Position numbers and translations under genes: made by a program. Below are positions 1-8,827 of a stretch of DNA of 64,000 bases, piece after piece (positions within the stretch are counted from its first letter, which is position 1; every line of letters begins with the position of its first letter). The DNA is from Nitrososphaerota archaeon (GTDB lineage: Archaea; Thermoproteota; Nitrososphaeria; Nitrososphaerales; Gagatemarchaeaceae), in the NCBI GenBank assembly GCA_028867035.1, contig JAGWHB010000004.1, positions 214,427-278,426 of the forward strand, given 5' to 3'. Below the pieces are notes generated by a model that was not told where the DNA came from, ran no database searches, and worked only from the letters and a program-made list of their open reading frames with translations.

Positions 1-562
1 AAGCGATGATTGAAGGGAGGCCGAACACCATGAAGAGGGCGACCGTGACGATATCAACAGCGACTATGAGCTCGTTGAGCTTCGACGAGTATCTGATGCC
101 CAACAGGTTGAGAATGAGCAGCAGGATCACCAGCGCTATGGAGACAAGTGCGTAGTATGGCGGCAAGATGAGGGAGATGCCTTTGAGGAAAGGCCCGACG
201 ACGACCTGCAGGTATCCGACGGTGGCGAGGGCGAAGAGAGCTATGTCCACTGTGTAGCTCAGCATCAGCCCCCAACCGGCCACGAAGCCATGGAAAGGAC
301 CGAAGGCCTTCAGCGAGAAGTAGTGTCCCCCGCCGGCGACAGGGTACCTCGTGGCGAGCTCAGCGTAACAGAGGCCCGTGCTGACATACACGACCGCTGC
401 GACGAGGAAGGCGAGAGGCGACAGAAGGCCGGCGAATAGGGCGATTACGCCGAGGACGACGTAGATGTCAGCGCCGACATCTGCGTACCCCATCGAGAAG
501 GAGCCCCAGGTCCCGACTTCTCGCTTGAGTTCGCTCGAATTCTCCTCTGGGGTCCTGGACAA
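1..562 (-). CDS. APC-family amino acid permease, N-terminal part (truncated by window edge)
   Basis: The first 187 residues of a polytopic permease read without a stop from a TTG at 562 to the window edge. After a short charged N-terminus come at least four hydrophobic segments, including YVVLGVIALFAGLL, AFLVAAVVYV and YYALVSIALVILLLILN. The segment YAELATRYPVAGGGHYFSLK carries the conserved glycine-rich turn of amino acid/polyamine/organocation (APC) transporters. The likely role is secondary uptake of an amino acid or amine; the substrate cannot be read from this part. ATG at 493 is an alternative start just before the first membrane segment. It is divergent from the membrane protein at 657. 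Confidence 0.8.
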   Translation of the reverse strand, partial: MSRTPEENSSELKREVGTWGSFSMGYADVGADIYVVLGVIALFAGLLSPLAFLVAAVVYVSTGLCYAELATRYPVAGGGHYFSLKAFGPFHGFVAGWGLMLSYTVDIALFALATVGYLQVVVGPFLKGISLILPPYYALVSIALVILLLILNLLGIRYSSKLNELIVAVDIVTVALFMVFGLPSIIA

Positions 563-656
563 GCATCATAACACGCTCCGATGAAGTTCGGGCGCGTTTC
601 TGGCGGCCATTTAACGCTTACCACGGCTAAATAGCCAGTTTTCGGTGTCGGTTTGA

Positions 657-1274
657 TTGTACTCACTGGTGTGGGTAGCGGTCCTCGTCTTCATCGTCTC
701 GTTCCTGTCGAACGTGTCTCCCTTCTTCGGGGCGTCGTACACCCTGTGGGCGACCCTACAGCTCACCCTCGTCGGACCCTCTCCCTTCAATTTCCTCGTG
801 GTGGTTATAGTGTCGGCAATTGGAGCGACCCTGGCCAAAGGCATAATCTACTTTGGAGCCTTTGGCCTAAGGGGAACCCTCGGCAAGAACAAGAACGTCC
901 AGCTGATTGGCAGAAATGCAACGAAAGGCAGGTTCTACCTTGTCCTCTTTGTGACTGCCTTGCTCCCGGTGTTGCCTCTGGACGATTTCATCTACATAGG
1001 CGCAGGGGCCTCGGCGGCCTCGATCGGCTTCATGGCTTCTGTGACGCTCCTCGCCAAGCTGTTGAAGAGTGGGTTCGAAATCGCGGTCGAGCTTGCGATT
1101 CTCACGGACATCGGCCAGGTCTTCGGATTCCACAGATGGGACGTGACCGTTGCTCTGATCGCAGTGTTCCTGGTCATCGGTGTTCTGATTTATCAGCTGG
1201 ACTGGGAGAAGGCGTACAGACGGATTCGGCCGGGAAGCAAGCCCTCCACGGAGAAGGCCGCGGGCGCCGGGTAA
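657..1274 (+). CDS. Small polytopic membrane protein, DedA/VTT-like
   Basis: A 205-residue protein starting at TTG 657, with about five hydrophobic segments. The middle holds a glycine/proline-containing re-entrant-like segment (LLPVLPLDDFIYIGAGASAASIGFMAS), which resembles the SNARE-associated (DedA/VTT) fold, where a polar residue sits between two hydrophobic hairpins. Assignment is by overall pattern, not a diagnostic motif. Known members act as lipid scramblases or transporters; the function here is unknown. The C-terminal 25 residues are basic and cytosolic in appearance. It stops about 36 nt before tRNA-Leu. Confidence 0.55.
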   Translation: MYSLVWVAVLVFIVSFLSNVSPFFGASYTLWATLQLTLVGPSPFNFLVVVIVSAIGATLAKGIIYFGAFGLRGTLGKNKNVQLIGRNATKGRFYLVLFVTALLPVLPLDDFIYIGAGASAASIGFMASVTLLAKLLKSGFEIAVELAILTDIGQVFGFHRWDVTVALIAVFLVIGVLIYQLDWEKAYRRIRPGSKPSTEKAAGAG

Positions 1275-1310
1275 ACCGTTATAGTTTCAGACCTTGGCCG
1301 GCTTTCCGCT

Positions 1311-1395
1311 GCGGGGGTCGCCCAGCCTGGTCAACGGCGCGAGGCTTAGGACCTCGTCCCTTAGGGGTTCGTGGGTTCGAATCCCACCCCCCGCA
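1311..1395 (+). tRNA. tRNA-Leu(UAG)
   Basis: An 85-nt class II tRNA. Acceptor stem GCGGGGG (1311-1317) pairs with CCCCCGC (1388-1394), discriminator A at 1395. Anticodon stem CGAGG/CCTCG encloses loop CTTAGGA with anticodon TAG at 1347-1349. There is a long variable arm (about 1357-1370) and a T-arm with loop TTCGAAT. No intron and no encoded CCA. It borders the RHS island, and a 14-bp copy of its 3' end recurs at 8313-8326. Confidence 0.93.
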
Positions 1396-1539
1396 TTGAC
1401 AACGGGGCGGGAACTTCAACCCCGGCCCGACCTGTAGGGTGGTGGATTTACCCACAGCCTCGGTTAAAATCTGGGTGTTGAACCCCACAGGCGGGAACGA
1501 AGGTGGAACCGGACTAGGGTACGGCGGAAACCCTCATGG

Positions 1540-1690
1540 TCAATTGGTGCTCCCACGTGTGTCCAAGTGGAAGTAGGTACACCCGACGAGCCGACCATCT
1601 TAGCAACCTGGAGCCCTCCTGCGTAGAAGTGTTTCGTGACCGTGGTTGCCCCTGAAGTGACGTTCTTCTCGTAGAGGATGGTCAACCCCC
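1540..1690 (-). pseudogene. Decayed fragment of an RHS core domain
   Basis: Reading the minus strand from about 1685, the translation ILYEKNVTSGATTVTKHFYA and onward matches the core of the large RHS protein at 3.0-3.2 kb in 27 of 30 residues, through LQVAKMVG. One extra base then shifts the frame; in the shifted frame VY-YFHLDTRGST continues the match to the VYYLHQDALGST of the intact protein before a TGA near 1540. It is therefore a truncated, frameshifted duplicate of an RHS tip-proximal segment, lying directly downstream of the candidate immunity gene. No start or domain is intact, so no product is expected. Confidence 0.8.
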
Positions 1691-2179
1691 TGGCGTCTCG
1701 GGAGAGGTAGCCGGCGACGTTTTGACGAGTTTTGCATTGACCAGACTCACAATTCTTCCGAAGTCGCTATCGGTGGCAGTCATCCGATGGGTCCTGCGCG
1801 TAGTCTCGATTACGATGGTTCTGCTACGTATGTCGTCACTAATAGATTTGATGTCAGACCAAGAATAGAACACCGCAAGATCCCTGATTTGATCCATATT
1901 CAGCCTCGACAGACTCAGTCGCCTTCGGTTTGCGATAGCAAGTTGAAACAAGTAGCCTGCCAGCAGGCAACCCAGCCCGACGAGCCCCAGCGCGAAGTCG
2001 CTGATTGCTTTAATCGAGATACTGAATCTCATTAGGTATCCGACAATTACCAGAAGGAGGAGGGTAAACGACACCCACACTAGAGGCGAAACTACTCCCA
2101 CCTTCAACACGCCGTCTTCGACGAAGAAATAATCTGAATACGAACCGAAATGTGCTACAGGGCTATGACTCCTGTTCAA
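1682..2179 (-). CDS. Small membrane protein, candidate immunity partner of the RHS protein
   Basis: A 165-residue protein starting at TTG 2179, which overlaps the TGA of the RHS gene by two bases, so the two are probably translationally coupled. Two hydrophobic segments lie near residues 30-55 and 60-87. They are followed by a soluble domain of about 75 residues with the hydrophobic/polar alternation and W-x-D-I pattern of bacterial PH-like (YcxB-type) domains. No catalytic motif is seen. Position directly after a polymorphic-toxin-like gene, and a membrane location that would suit a membrane-active toxin tip, are the only grounds for proposing immunity. It could instead be an unrelated membrane protein. 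Confidence 0.6.
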   Translation of the reverse strand: MNRSHSPVAHFGSYSDYFFVEDGVLKVGVVSPLVWVSFTLLLLVIVGYLMRFSISIKAISDFALGLVGLGCLLAGYLFQLAIANRRRLSLSRLNMDQIRDLAVFYSWSDIKSISDDIRSRTIVIETTRRTHRMTATDSDFGRIVSLVNAKLVKTSPATSPETPGG

Positions 2180-5100
2180 GGAAAGAGACCAATAAGCCAG
2201 CCGAGGATTCCAGTTTCTTCACCCTTGCCGAAGGCAGAAAATGCGCCCTGGGGCGATGGCCCCTCAGGGCCAGGACTCGCCTCGTAGCTCCACGTTCCCC
2301 GGATCCCCCCCGCGATTGCGTTTACCTGAGCCCCGTATATCACGTCACCGTATGGAACTGCTAACACCTCTGGAAGCTGGATAACCAGTGCAACGGTGCC
2401 AATAACTGTTAGACCAGTACTGACTCCCACGGCTTCCACCTGTTTCCAGTTGATTCCTTGGGGGCTCTGGCAGGGATTGGCTCCGCATTGGTTGGTGAAT
2501 GGCGAGGTCGAAGTAGAAGACTCGATTCCAACTGCCGGCGCATCCACGTATTTGTTTTTACCCTGCTGGATAAACGTCACGTCGACCGACTTCACCGATG
2601 TGCCAACGGTGACGGTCAGAGGGGAGGAAGCGTACGAAACCCTGTTGATGTCGGTGTAGTCGGTGGCGGTCGAAGGAGCCGGAGGAGGCGCCGACCAATT
2701 CCTTGCTATTATCCCGTCGATCATCGTCGCTGAGGTGAGGAACATGTGCCCGTTAGGATCTATCATCCTCTCTGGATTGTCTCTCGCGTAGATGTATAGG
2801 TTCATTGACATAGGGTCGATTTTGCTCCCCGAGTAAGTATCCTGTGTGACGAACCTTCCCGTTGTCGCGTCGTAGTACCTCGCCCCATAGTAGTACAAGC
2901 CTGTGGCGGAGTCGTAGGGCTTCCCAGTGTACATGAACACCTCCTTCCCTGAGACGGCGTAGTTCTGCCCGTAGGGGACGTAGTTGGAGCTGAATTTGAT
3001 CGTCACCGTTGCCGTCGCCACCAGCCTCGTGCTCCCCAGGGCGTCCTGGTGGAGGTAGTAGACCCCCGTGCCGACCATCTTCGCCACTTGGAGGCCGTTG
3101 GCATAGAAGCGTTTCGTGACGGTGGTAGTCCCTGAGGTGACGTTCTTCTCGTAAAGGATGTTGAGCCCCTGATAGGAATAGGTGAACGTGCTTGAGCCCG
3201 CCGTCTGTGTGACTCTGTTGCCGTCACCGTCGTAGGAGTTCGTCTGGACAGTTGTCCCCGACTGCACGGCCTTCATCAGCCTGTTCTCGTAGTCGTAGGA
3301 GTAGGTCCACCCGCCCGTTTTGGTAATCGCGTTCCCGTTGGCATCGTAGGTGTAGGAGGTGGAGGGGGACGAGCAGGACGACGTCGTGTAGTAGCCGGAC
3401 AGCCTGTTGAAGGACCCGTAGCAGTAGACCGTGGTTGTGGAACCCTGCACCATCCTGATGCGGTTGCCGACCTGGTCGTAGGCGTAGGCGTACGAACCCC
3501 AAGGCCCAGACGAGGATGTGAGCCTGTTCAGCCAGTCATATCCGTAGCTTTCTGTGTTCAGCGTAAGCACGTTCCCGGTCCCGTCGTAGGTGTAGTTCAA
3601 CGACAGCTCCTTGGTGCTCCCGTACTTGTCCAGGATCTGGGTGGGCCTGTCGCGGGTATCGTAGGAGTATGTGGCCACCTCCCCGTTCCCATAGGTTATC
3701 TTGCTAATCTTGTCGTCGACGGTGTACCCCACAGTGGCGAAAGTCCCTGCCTTCTTCAGCCTGTTAAGGCCGTCGTACACCATCGCCAGGGCGTACCCGT
3801 CGGGGTAGGTGAGGCTCGTTATGTCTCCGGCCCCGTCGTAGGCGTACAAGGTCATGTACTTCACCCCGCTCGCGTACTCGGTCAGGTTGGTCAGCCTGTC
3901 CCTGGCGTCGTAGGAGTAGTAATCGGTGGCCGACGGGTTGACCATCGAGAGCCTGTTGCTGTCCTGGTCGTATGTGTAGGTGACAGTTCCACCAGAGCCG
4001 GGGTACGTCACCCTATTCAGCCTGTTAAGGGCGTCGTATGTGTAGGAAATCGCGCTCCCGTTCGCCGGCGTCCTGGAGAGGAGGTTCCCGACGCTGTCGT
4101 AGGTCCTCGTCTCTGTCTTGGTGTCGGGGAAGGTCGTCGTGGTCAGTCTGTTGAGGTCGTCATACTGGTATCCCGTCTGTTGGCGCTTTGCGTCCGTCAC
4201 GCTCAGGAGGTTACCCGACTTGTCGTAGGAGTAACTGGTCTGGAAGTAGTTCGTCGAGCTGTTGTACTGCTTCACGGACGTCAGCCGCTGGTTCCAGTCG
4301 TAGGCGTAGACTGTCTGGTGACCGTTCTCGTCGGAAATTGTCTTCAGGTTGTTGACGTCGTCGTAGGAGGTCGTCGCGTAGGTCGTGTCAGGGTTCGTGA
4401 GCTTCGTCTGCCTGCACTGGTAGTCATAGGAGTAGGTGTAGGTGTTCAGTGCCGCGGTGGTCTTCGAAGATACGGTGTCGCACCAGTTGTAGGCGTAGCT
4501 CTCGGTGGAGTAGAGGGAGCTGCTGTTGTACTTCTGGACGCTGGTCAGCCTGGCGAGGCCGTCGAACGCCTCCTTGGTGATGTGCCCGTTCTCGTCTATG
4601 ACCTTCATCGTGTTGTTGTTGTCGTAGTAGAACCACTGCTTGGTGGCGCTCACCCCGCCTATCGCAGGGTAGGTGACCGTGGTCTGCCTGCCTAAGGCGT
4701 CGTACTGATAGCTTGTGGTCTGGCCGTTAGGGTCGGTCTCGGAGAGCAGGAACCCCTTCGCCGAGTCGTAGGTGTAGGTCGTGGTGACGTTCTGGGTCCC
4801 GACCAGGATGCTCTGCTTCGTCAAGTAAGCCGAGGAATAGGTCGAGGAGTACCTGTAGTAGGTCGTATGCCCGTTCGCGTCAGTGGTCGAAATGACGTTG
4901 CCGTAGGTATCGTAGGTGTGGTTGGTGTAGAGCCACGCCCCGCTGTGCAGGACCTTCTGCTTCAACAGGTTCCCGGCGGAGTCGTAACCGTAGTAGGTCT
5001 GCTGCTGGGGAGAGCCGGACCCGTTCTGGTAGTCGCACGAGCCGACGATCAGGTCGTGAATGTTGGGAGAGATGGACTGAGAGTAGAATGAAGTGGTGCA

Positions 5101-8073
5101 GCCGGAGCTACCAAAGGATTTGGTGGGGTTCGCGTTGGCGTAGGAGAACCAGGTTTCGTGGCCTATGTTGTCATTCGAGTAGATCGTGTTGCCCCAGCTG
5201 TCGTAGCTGAAGGACGACTGTGCAAGCAGAGTCCCGCTCGGGGAGAAGATTTTGGTAGCGGTCGTCCTCCCCGCCGAGTCGGAATCCGTCTCTGTAATGC
5301 GCTGAAGCGCACCGTTGCCATCCTTGGCGTACACTTTCATCAGATTGTTTGAGTTTTGGAAGTTGTAGTTGAGGTAGCCCCGCGTGGTCGTCCCGTCGGA
5401 GATGGTGCTGTTGGACCAGAGCATCTGCCCGTTGACCAGGACGGGATTAATCTGTTGGGTAAGGCTGAGGTGGGTCGGGTCGTAGTAGACATTTCTGGAC
5501 GTCGCGTAGTAGGTGGAGACCTCGGTCCCTACAGGGGCGCTCCCATAGGCATACGTGACCTTCCCGCCCGTGGGCCAAAGCACTTCATTCAGGAGCCAGG
5601 CGTTCGCCCCCGACGTGCCAGCGTAGTAGAAGTAGGTTATCCGGTTCATCGGGTCAGTCATGGATGAGAGTTGGCTCCCCGTATAGCCGAAGGTCCAGGT
5701 TCTAGACCCCGAGGCGATTGAACCGAGCTGGTTGTTGGCATTGTAGGAGAAGGTGACCGTCCTCCCGATGGTGTCGGTGACCTGGGAAAGGTAGCCGTTG
5801 GTGCCATAGCTGAACGTGATGACATTGTTACCCGTCCTGCCGGTAATCGATATGAGCCTCTGGGAGGTGTCGAAGCGATAGAGGGTCCCCGAGGACATGT
5901 TGAGGGTGTAGGTTCCGCCCGTGTTCTTCGTCAAGACGAAGTTGGTCACACTGTTGTACTGGAAGGTGTTGCCATTCCACAGGTAGGGGATGGCCTGGCC
6001 ATCGCTCAAGTGAAGGTAGTTGGCACCAAGCCAGGGGAAGTTGAGGGACCAGCCGTAGCCCAAGCTGGCGCCGGTGTAGTTGTCAAAGAGATACGGCGAC
6101 CCGCTCGACCTGAAGGCGTAGGGCTCGCTGTAGACCAGCGAGGGTGCGAAGCTCATGCCCCTCCCTGGGAGGGTGAGGGTGCCAGCTTCAACTGCAACCA
6201 GTCCGTTCCCCGGCGAGACGTAGTCGGAGAACTCGCTGAAGTAAGACTCGTAGGGAGAAAGGCCAGGCCTGCTCCAAGAGTTGGGCGAGACGGCAGCCGT
6301 GGGGACGAGGAGCGGGAGCGCGGCAAACCGGATAGAGTAGGGGGAGGAGGAACCACTTTCCCACGCGAAGCCGACGATGGTGCTCCCGTGGCAGGGACAA
6401 CGCTGGGCTGCAATCTCGTATCCCTGGAGGCTCTCTGTGGTGCTTAGAGTGACGGGGGAGCCCCAAGTGGCCCCGCTATCGTGAGAGGTTTGGTAGACCA
6501 AAGTGGAGGGCGAAGTGAAGTAGGCAAGGAGGACGTCGCCGCTCCCGTCATTCGTGACAGCCGCCGAAGGCGAGCTTAGGAGAAGCTGCGCGCTGCTCGA
6601 CCATGAAGACTGGTCGTAGGTCCAGGACTCGTAATACAGGGGCGTGTTGGCAGAGCCCTGAATTTGGCTCACGCAGGCCAACTCCACGGTGTCACCCAGT
6701 GAGTTTACCGAGCTCATCTGGGGCGAATTGCATGTCCTTGTGGCCATCACCTGCGAACCCCATGTCCCGTTGTAAGGTATCACGAAGGAGTATTGGTATA
6801 TTCCCGCGCCGTAGTTGACGAGCGCCATCTTTCCTGCTGTCAGTGGAAGTATGGCCCAAAAGAATTGACCGTATGTGAGGGCGAGACTGAGTGACCAACC
6901 AAGGGAAGAGTGCTCATACACGGTAGCGTAGGTGTAGGTGCCCGTGCCACAGTCCGACACACTACAGCCCATGAATTGCACCCAGTAGTTGCCGCTGGTG
7001 TCAAACGCAAGAGTGAAGCCAGCATACAGGTAGAAGTAGTAGGCTATCGGGACGGTCGATTCAGAGCCCCACGAGATTGAGCCGCCTGCATTTAACACGC
7101 CCGAGCCGAAGTAGAAAGACTTGACCGTCTGAGAGTTCTGGCAGGCATAGACTATCTGGTTTCCCGAGACGGCGAAGCCGATGTCGGTCTCCTGCGTGAC
7201 GGAGCAAGCTGTCGCCAAGGTTGTAGGAGCGGTCCAAGAGATACCATCGGCGCTGCTCACCCATCTCTCCGTGTTGGTGGCGCCGTCTCTGAAGAAGACC
7301 CACCATCTGTAATTGGCGTAGAACACTCTGCCAGCGTAACCGTGCAGCAATGCATTGTAGTCAGAGCTACTTGCAACCGTAACTGGGTCAATGGAGAAGG
7401 TCGTCCCCACATTATAGCTCAGCACACCGCTCGATGGCCCGAAAGAGGGGCCGAGCGAGGCGCTGTCCGACCAATCGAACCCGAGGCCGATGCCAGAAGA
7501 GTTGCCGAACCAGGCCCTGTCGCCCCTGACCAAGGTGGGCTTCGACCCGAAGGCGAGACCGAGGACGCCAGAGCCGCGGGACCATGCCGAGGTGCCGACG
7601 ATGGCGATCTTGATTCCCGATGGCTCGCAAAACTGCATCTTCACCGAGTAAGTGACAAGGACGTCGGCCAAGGTTAGGGGCCCAGCCGAGACCACGAAAT
7701 GCTGTTCGGCCACAGTCGAGTTGCCGCGAAGAGAGACGCTGAGGAGGCCAGGCGGGAGGCCAACGAGCGGGCGGATAGAGAAGTCGTTCCCCGCGCTGTC
7801 AGAAACCGAGAAGGTCCCGTTGGAGGAGACGGTGAAGTACTGGGTGATGAACTGGCCGTTCGGGTCCACTGAGTAGTCGAAAAGCTGGGTGGGGATCCTC
7901 AGTGTCTTGTTCCAGGTGGTGATGGGGACGAGAGGCTGGGTGGTGGGCGTGACAGGGCAGGCGGGGGCGGTGGTGTTCCAGGTGTTGCGGTAGGAGACAG
8001 TGCCGGGCGGGAGAGGCTGACCGGGCGGCTGCGACGTTGCGCCCGGTCCTGACGCCGATGACAGGGGAACCAT
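2176..8073 (-). CDS. Giant secreted RHS/YD-repeat protein with variable C-terminal tip (polymorphic-toxin-like)
   Basis: A 1965-residue protein from the first ATG. Residues about 1-330 form a Thr/Pro/Ser-rich start and a beta-rich region. About 250-650 contains BNR/sialidase-like strands with SADGISWTAP and SHDSGATWGSP. About 700-1700 is a long run of YD repeats (Y-D-x-x-G-N-x patterns). The RHS core near 1690-1776 has HQDALGSTRLV, YYGARYYD and the conserved end YIYARDNPERMIDPNGH. The last about 189 residues are unrelated to the core and include a hydrophobic stretch near 1880-1925. RHS proteins form a shell around a C-terminal toxin; here the tip class is not recognised. The 21 codons upstream of the ATG encode a good signal peptide (see findings), so the true N-terminus is probably about 8136. 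Confidence 0.9.
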   Translation of the reverse strand: MVPLSSASGPGATSQPPGQPLPPGTVSYRNTWNTTAPACPVTPTTQPLVPITTWNKTLRIPTQLFDYSVDPNGQFITQYFTVSSNGTFSVSDSAGNDFSIRPLVGLPPGLLSVSLRGNSTVAEQHFVVSAGPLTLADVLVTYSVKMQFCEPSGIKIAIVGTSAWSRGSGVLGLAFGSKPTLVRGDRAWFGNSSGIGLGFDWSDSASLGPSFGPSSGVLSYNVGTTFSIDPVTVASSSDYNALLHGYAGRVFYANYRWWVFFRDGATNTERWVSSADGISWTAPTTLATACSVTQETDIGFAVSGNQIVYACQNSQTVKSFYFGSGVLNAGGSISWGSESTVPIAYYFYLYAGFTLAFDTSGNYWVQFMGCSVSDCGTGTYTYATVYEHSSLGWSLSLALTYGQFFWAILPLTAGKMALVNYGAGIYQYSFVIPYNGTWGSQVMATRTCNSPQMSSVNSLGDTVELACVSQIQGSANTPLYYESWTYDQSSWSSSAQLLLSSPSAAVTNDGSGDVLLAYFTSPSTLVYQTSHDSGATWGSPVTLSTTESLQGYEIAAQRCPCHGSTIVGFAWESGSSSPYSIRFAALPLLVPTAAVSPNSWSRPGLSPYESYFSEFSDYVSPGNGLVAVEAGTLTLPGRGMSFAPSLVYSEPYAFRSSGSPYLFDNYTGASLGYGWSLNFPWLGANYLHLSDGQAIPYLWNGNTFQYNSVTNFVLTKNTGGTYTLNMSSGTLYRFDTSQRLISITGRTGNNVITFSYGTNGYLSQVTDTIGRTVTFSYNANNQLGSIASGSRTWTFGYTGSQLSSMTDPMNRITYFYYAGTSGANAWLLNEVLWPTGGKVTYAYGSAPVGTEVSTYYATSRNVYYDPTHLSLTQQINPVLVNGQMLWSNSTISDGTTTRGYLNYNFQNSNNLMKVYAKDGNGALQRITETDSDSAGRTTATKIFSPSGTLLAQSSFSYDSWGNTIYSNDNIGHETWFSYANANPTKSFGSSGCTTSFYSQSISPNIHDLIVGSCDYQNGSGSPQQQTYYGYDSAGNLLKQKVLHSGAWLYTNHTYDTYGNVISTTDANGHTTYYRYSSTYSSAYLTKQSILVGTQNVTTTYTYDSAKGFLLSETDPNGQTTSYQYDALGRQTTVTYPAIGGVSATKQWFYYDNNNTMKVIDENGHITKEAFDGLARLTSVQKYNSSSLYSTESYAYNWCDTVSSKTTAALNTYTYSYDYQCRQTKLTNPDTTYATTSYDDVNNLKTISDENGHQTVYAYDWNQRLTSVKQYNSSTNYFQTSYSYDKSGNLLSVTDAKRQQTGYQYDDLNRLTTTTFPDTKTETRTYDSVGNLLSRTPANGSAISYTYDALNRLNRVTYPGSGGTVTYTYDQDSNRLSMVNPSATDYYSYDARDRLTNLTEYASGVKYMTLYAYDGAGDITSLTYPDGYALAMVYDGLNRLKKAGTFATVGYTVDDKISKITYGNGEVATYSYDTRDRPTQILDKYGSTKELSLNYTYDGTGNVLTLNTESYGYDWLNRLTSSSGPWGSYAYAYDQVGNRIRMVQGSTTTVYCYGSFNRLSGYYTTSSCSSPSTSYTYDANGNAITKTGGWTYSYDYENRLMKAVQSGTTVQTNSYDGDGNRVTQTAGSSTFTYSYQGLNILYEKNVTSGTTTVTKRFYANGLQVAKMVGTGVYYLHQDALGSTRLVATATVTIKFSSNYVPYGQNYAVSGKEVFMYTGKPYDSATGLYYYGARYYDATTGRFVTQDTYSGSKIDPMSMNLYIYARDNPERMIDPNGHMFLTSATMIDGIIARNWSAPPPAPSTATDYTDINRVSYASSPLTVTVGTSVKSVDVTFIQQGKNKYVDAPAVGIESSTSTSPFTNQCGANPCQSPQGINWKQVEAVGVSTGLTVIGTVALVIQLPEVLAVPYGDVIYGAQVNAIAGGIRGTWSYEASPGPEGPSPQGAFSAFGKGEETGILGWLIGLFP

Positions 8074-8161
8074 GAACAGGAAGTTCGGTAGCAGCAGAAG
8101 GGGAATCAGGACCGCCGAAGCGGGTTTTTTCGTGATTCCAACCGTGATGTGTTGTGTATTA

Positions 8162-8172
8162 TCTTATTTAAG
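8162..8172 (-). promoter_or_regulatory. TATA box of the RHS gene
   Basis: On the minus strand CTTAAATAAGA lies about 31 nt upstream of the ATC codon at 8136 that begins the signal-peptide reading, and 90 nt upstream of the first ATG. The spacing fits a leaderless transcript beginning near 8136-8142. Confidence 0.5.
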
Positions 8173-8265
8173 CAGTCTTCTGCGCTCCGATTCCAAGCTC
8201 CAATCATATTGGAAATATCCTGGTCGCAAGTCCCCTCCGCTCGACCCATCAGACATGTTCATTAT

Positions 8266-8326
8266 CGGGGGGTATGGCTGTTTCGATTCCCGCCCCACAT
8301 GTTGGGTGAGAGTCCCACCCCCCGCA
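8266..8326 (+). repeat. tRNA-like remnant; 3' end repeats the tRNA-Leu 3' end
   Basis: The 25 bases at 8302-8326 match the T-arm and acceptor 3' strand of tRNA-Leu (1371-1395) in 21 positions; the last 14 (TCCCACCCCCCGCA, 8313-8326) are identical to 1382-1395 and in the same orientation. A CGGGGGG at 8266-8272 could pair with the C-run. Just before it, 8282-8299 (TTCGATTCCCGCCCCACA) looks like the 3' end of another tRNA. No intact anticodon arm exists. This is best read as tRNA debris or an attachment-site remnant. Confidence 0.6.
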
Positions 8327-8411
8327 CATTAGTTTCACGCGACCCTTGTGCACGTTCTGCAGGTTGTTCCCAACCAGGTTCAAATAGCTCGGCGTGAATT
8401 AGAAGAACCGG

Positions 8412-8567
8412 ATGAAAGCCTCCGACCAAGATTATGAGGAAGCGCTTGTTTACCTGAGGGCCAAGCTTACGCAGCCTCAGCCAGAGGTGGATAGATGGCT
8501 GAACTCAATTGTTGATGCTTGGGTAGCGAGGCGCAAGGCCGGCAGGCAAGTGAGAACGCCTGGCTGA
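8412..8567 (+). CDS. Small hypothetical protein, possibly the front half of a frameshifted gene
   Basis: ATG 8412 opens a 51-residue acidic then basic reading (begins MKASDQDYEEALVYLRAKL, ends VARRKAGRQVRTPG) with no recognised domain. In the next frame the sequence stays open from the TGA on to a TAG at 8722-8724 and reads LAERRDRREVLSLLSRLEP, then a leucine-rich helical stretch. Joined, the two frames would give a helical protein of about 103 residues, so a one-base frameshift or programmed shift is possible. Either half may be chance. It sits among tRNA remnants. The remainder of 8570-8825 holds nothing else I can support. Confidence 0.35.
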   Translation: MKASDQDYEEALVYLRAKLTQPQPEVDRWLNSIVDAWVARRKAGRQVRTPG

Positions 8568-8827
8568 GCGCAGGGATAGGCGGGAGGTACTGTCTTTACT
8601 CTCGCGGCTAGAACCAATCATGCTCAGGAGAGTTGTCTTGGCTTCTAGACTCTCTCCAGAGACTCTTCCCGATGAATTACTGCTTCTTGAGAGCGTAGTG
8701 GTGTTGAGTCACAAGCTCCAATAGGATTGTGGTCCGAGGAATTTCCGACCTGTATTTAGTTCTGGAATCCTGGTGATCGCCGGAGTTGGGAGAAGACCGA
8801 TCCACCCGCTTTGAGCACTACGTGTAG

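Noticed and set aside
653..1399. 248-codon open frame over the DedA-like gene and tRNA-Leu
   Set aside because: Runs through a tRNA and reads Arg/Pro-rich in the wrong frame of a clear membrane protein.
4180..4695. 171-codon plus-strand open frame inside the RHS gene
   Set aside because: Valine/arginine/glycine-rich antisense reading of YD repeats; no domain, no promoter; a shadow.
2800..5700. Possible tandem DNA repeat array
   Set aside because: Periodicity comes from degenerate YD protein repeats, not from near-identical DNA units; no CRISPR-like spacing.
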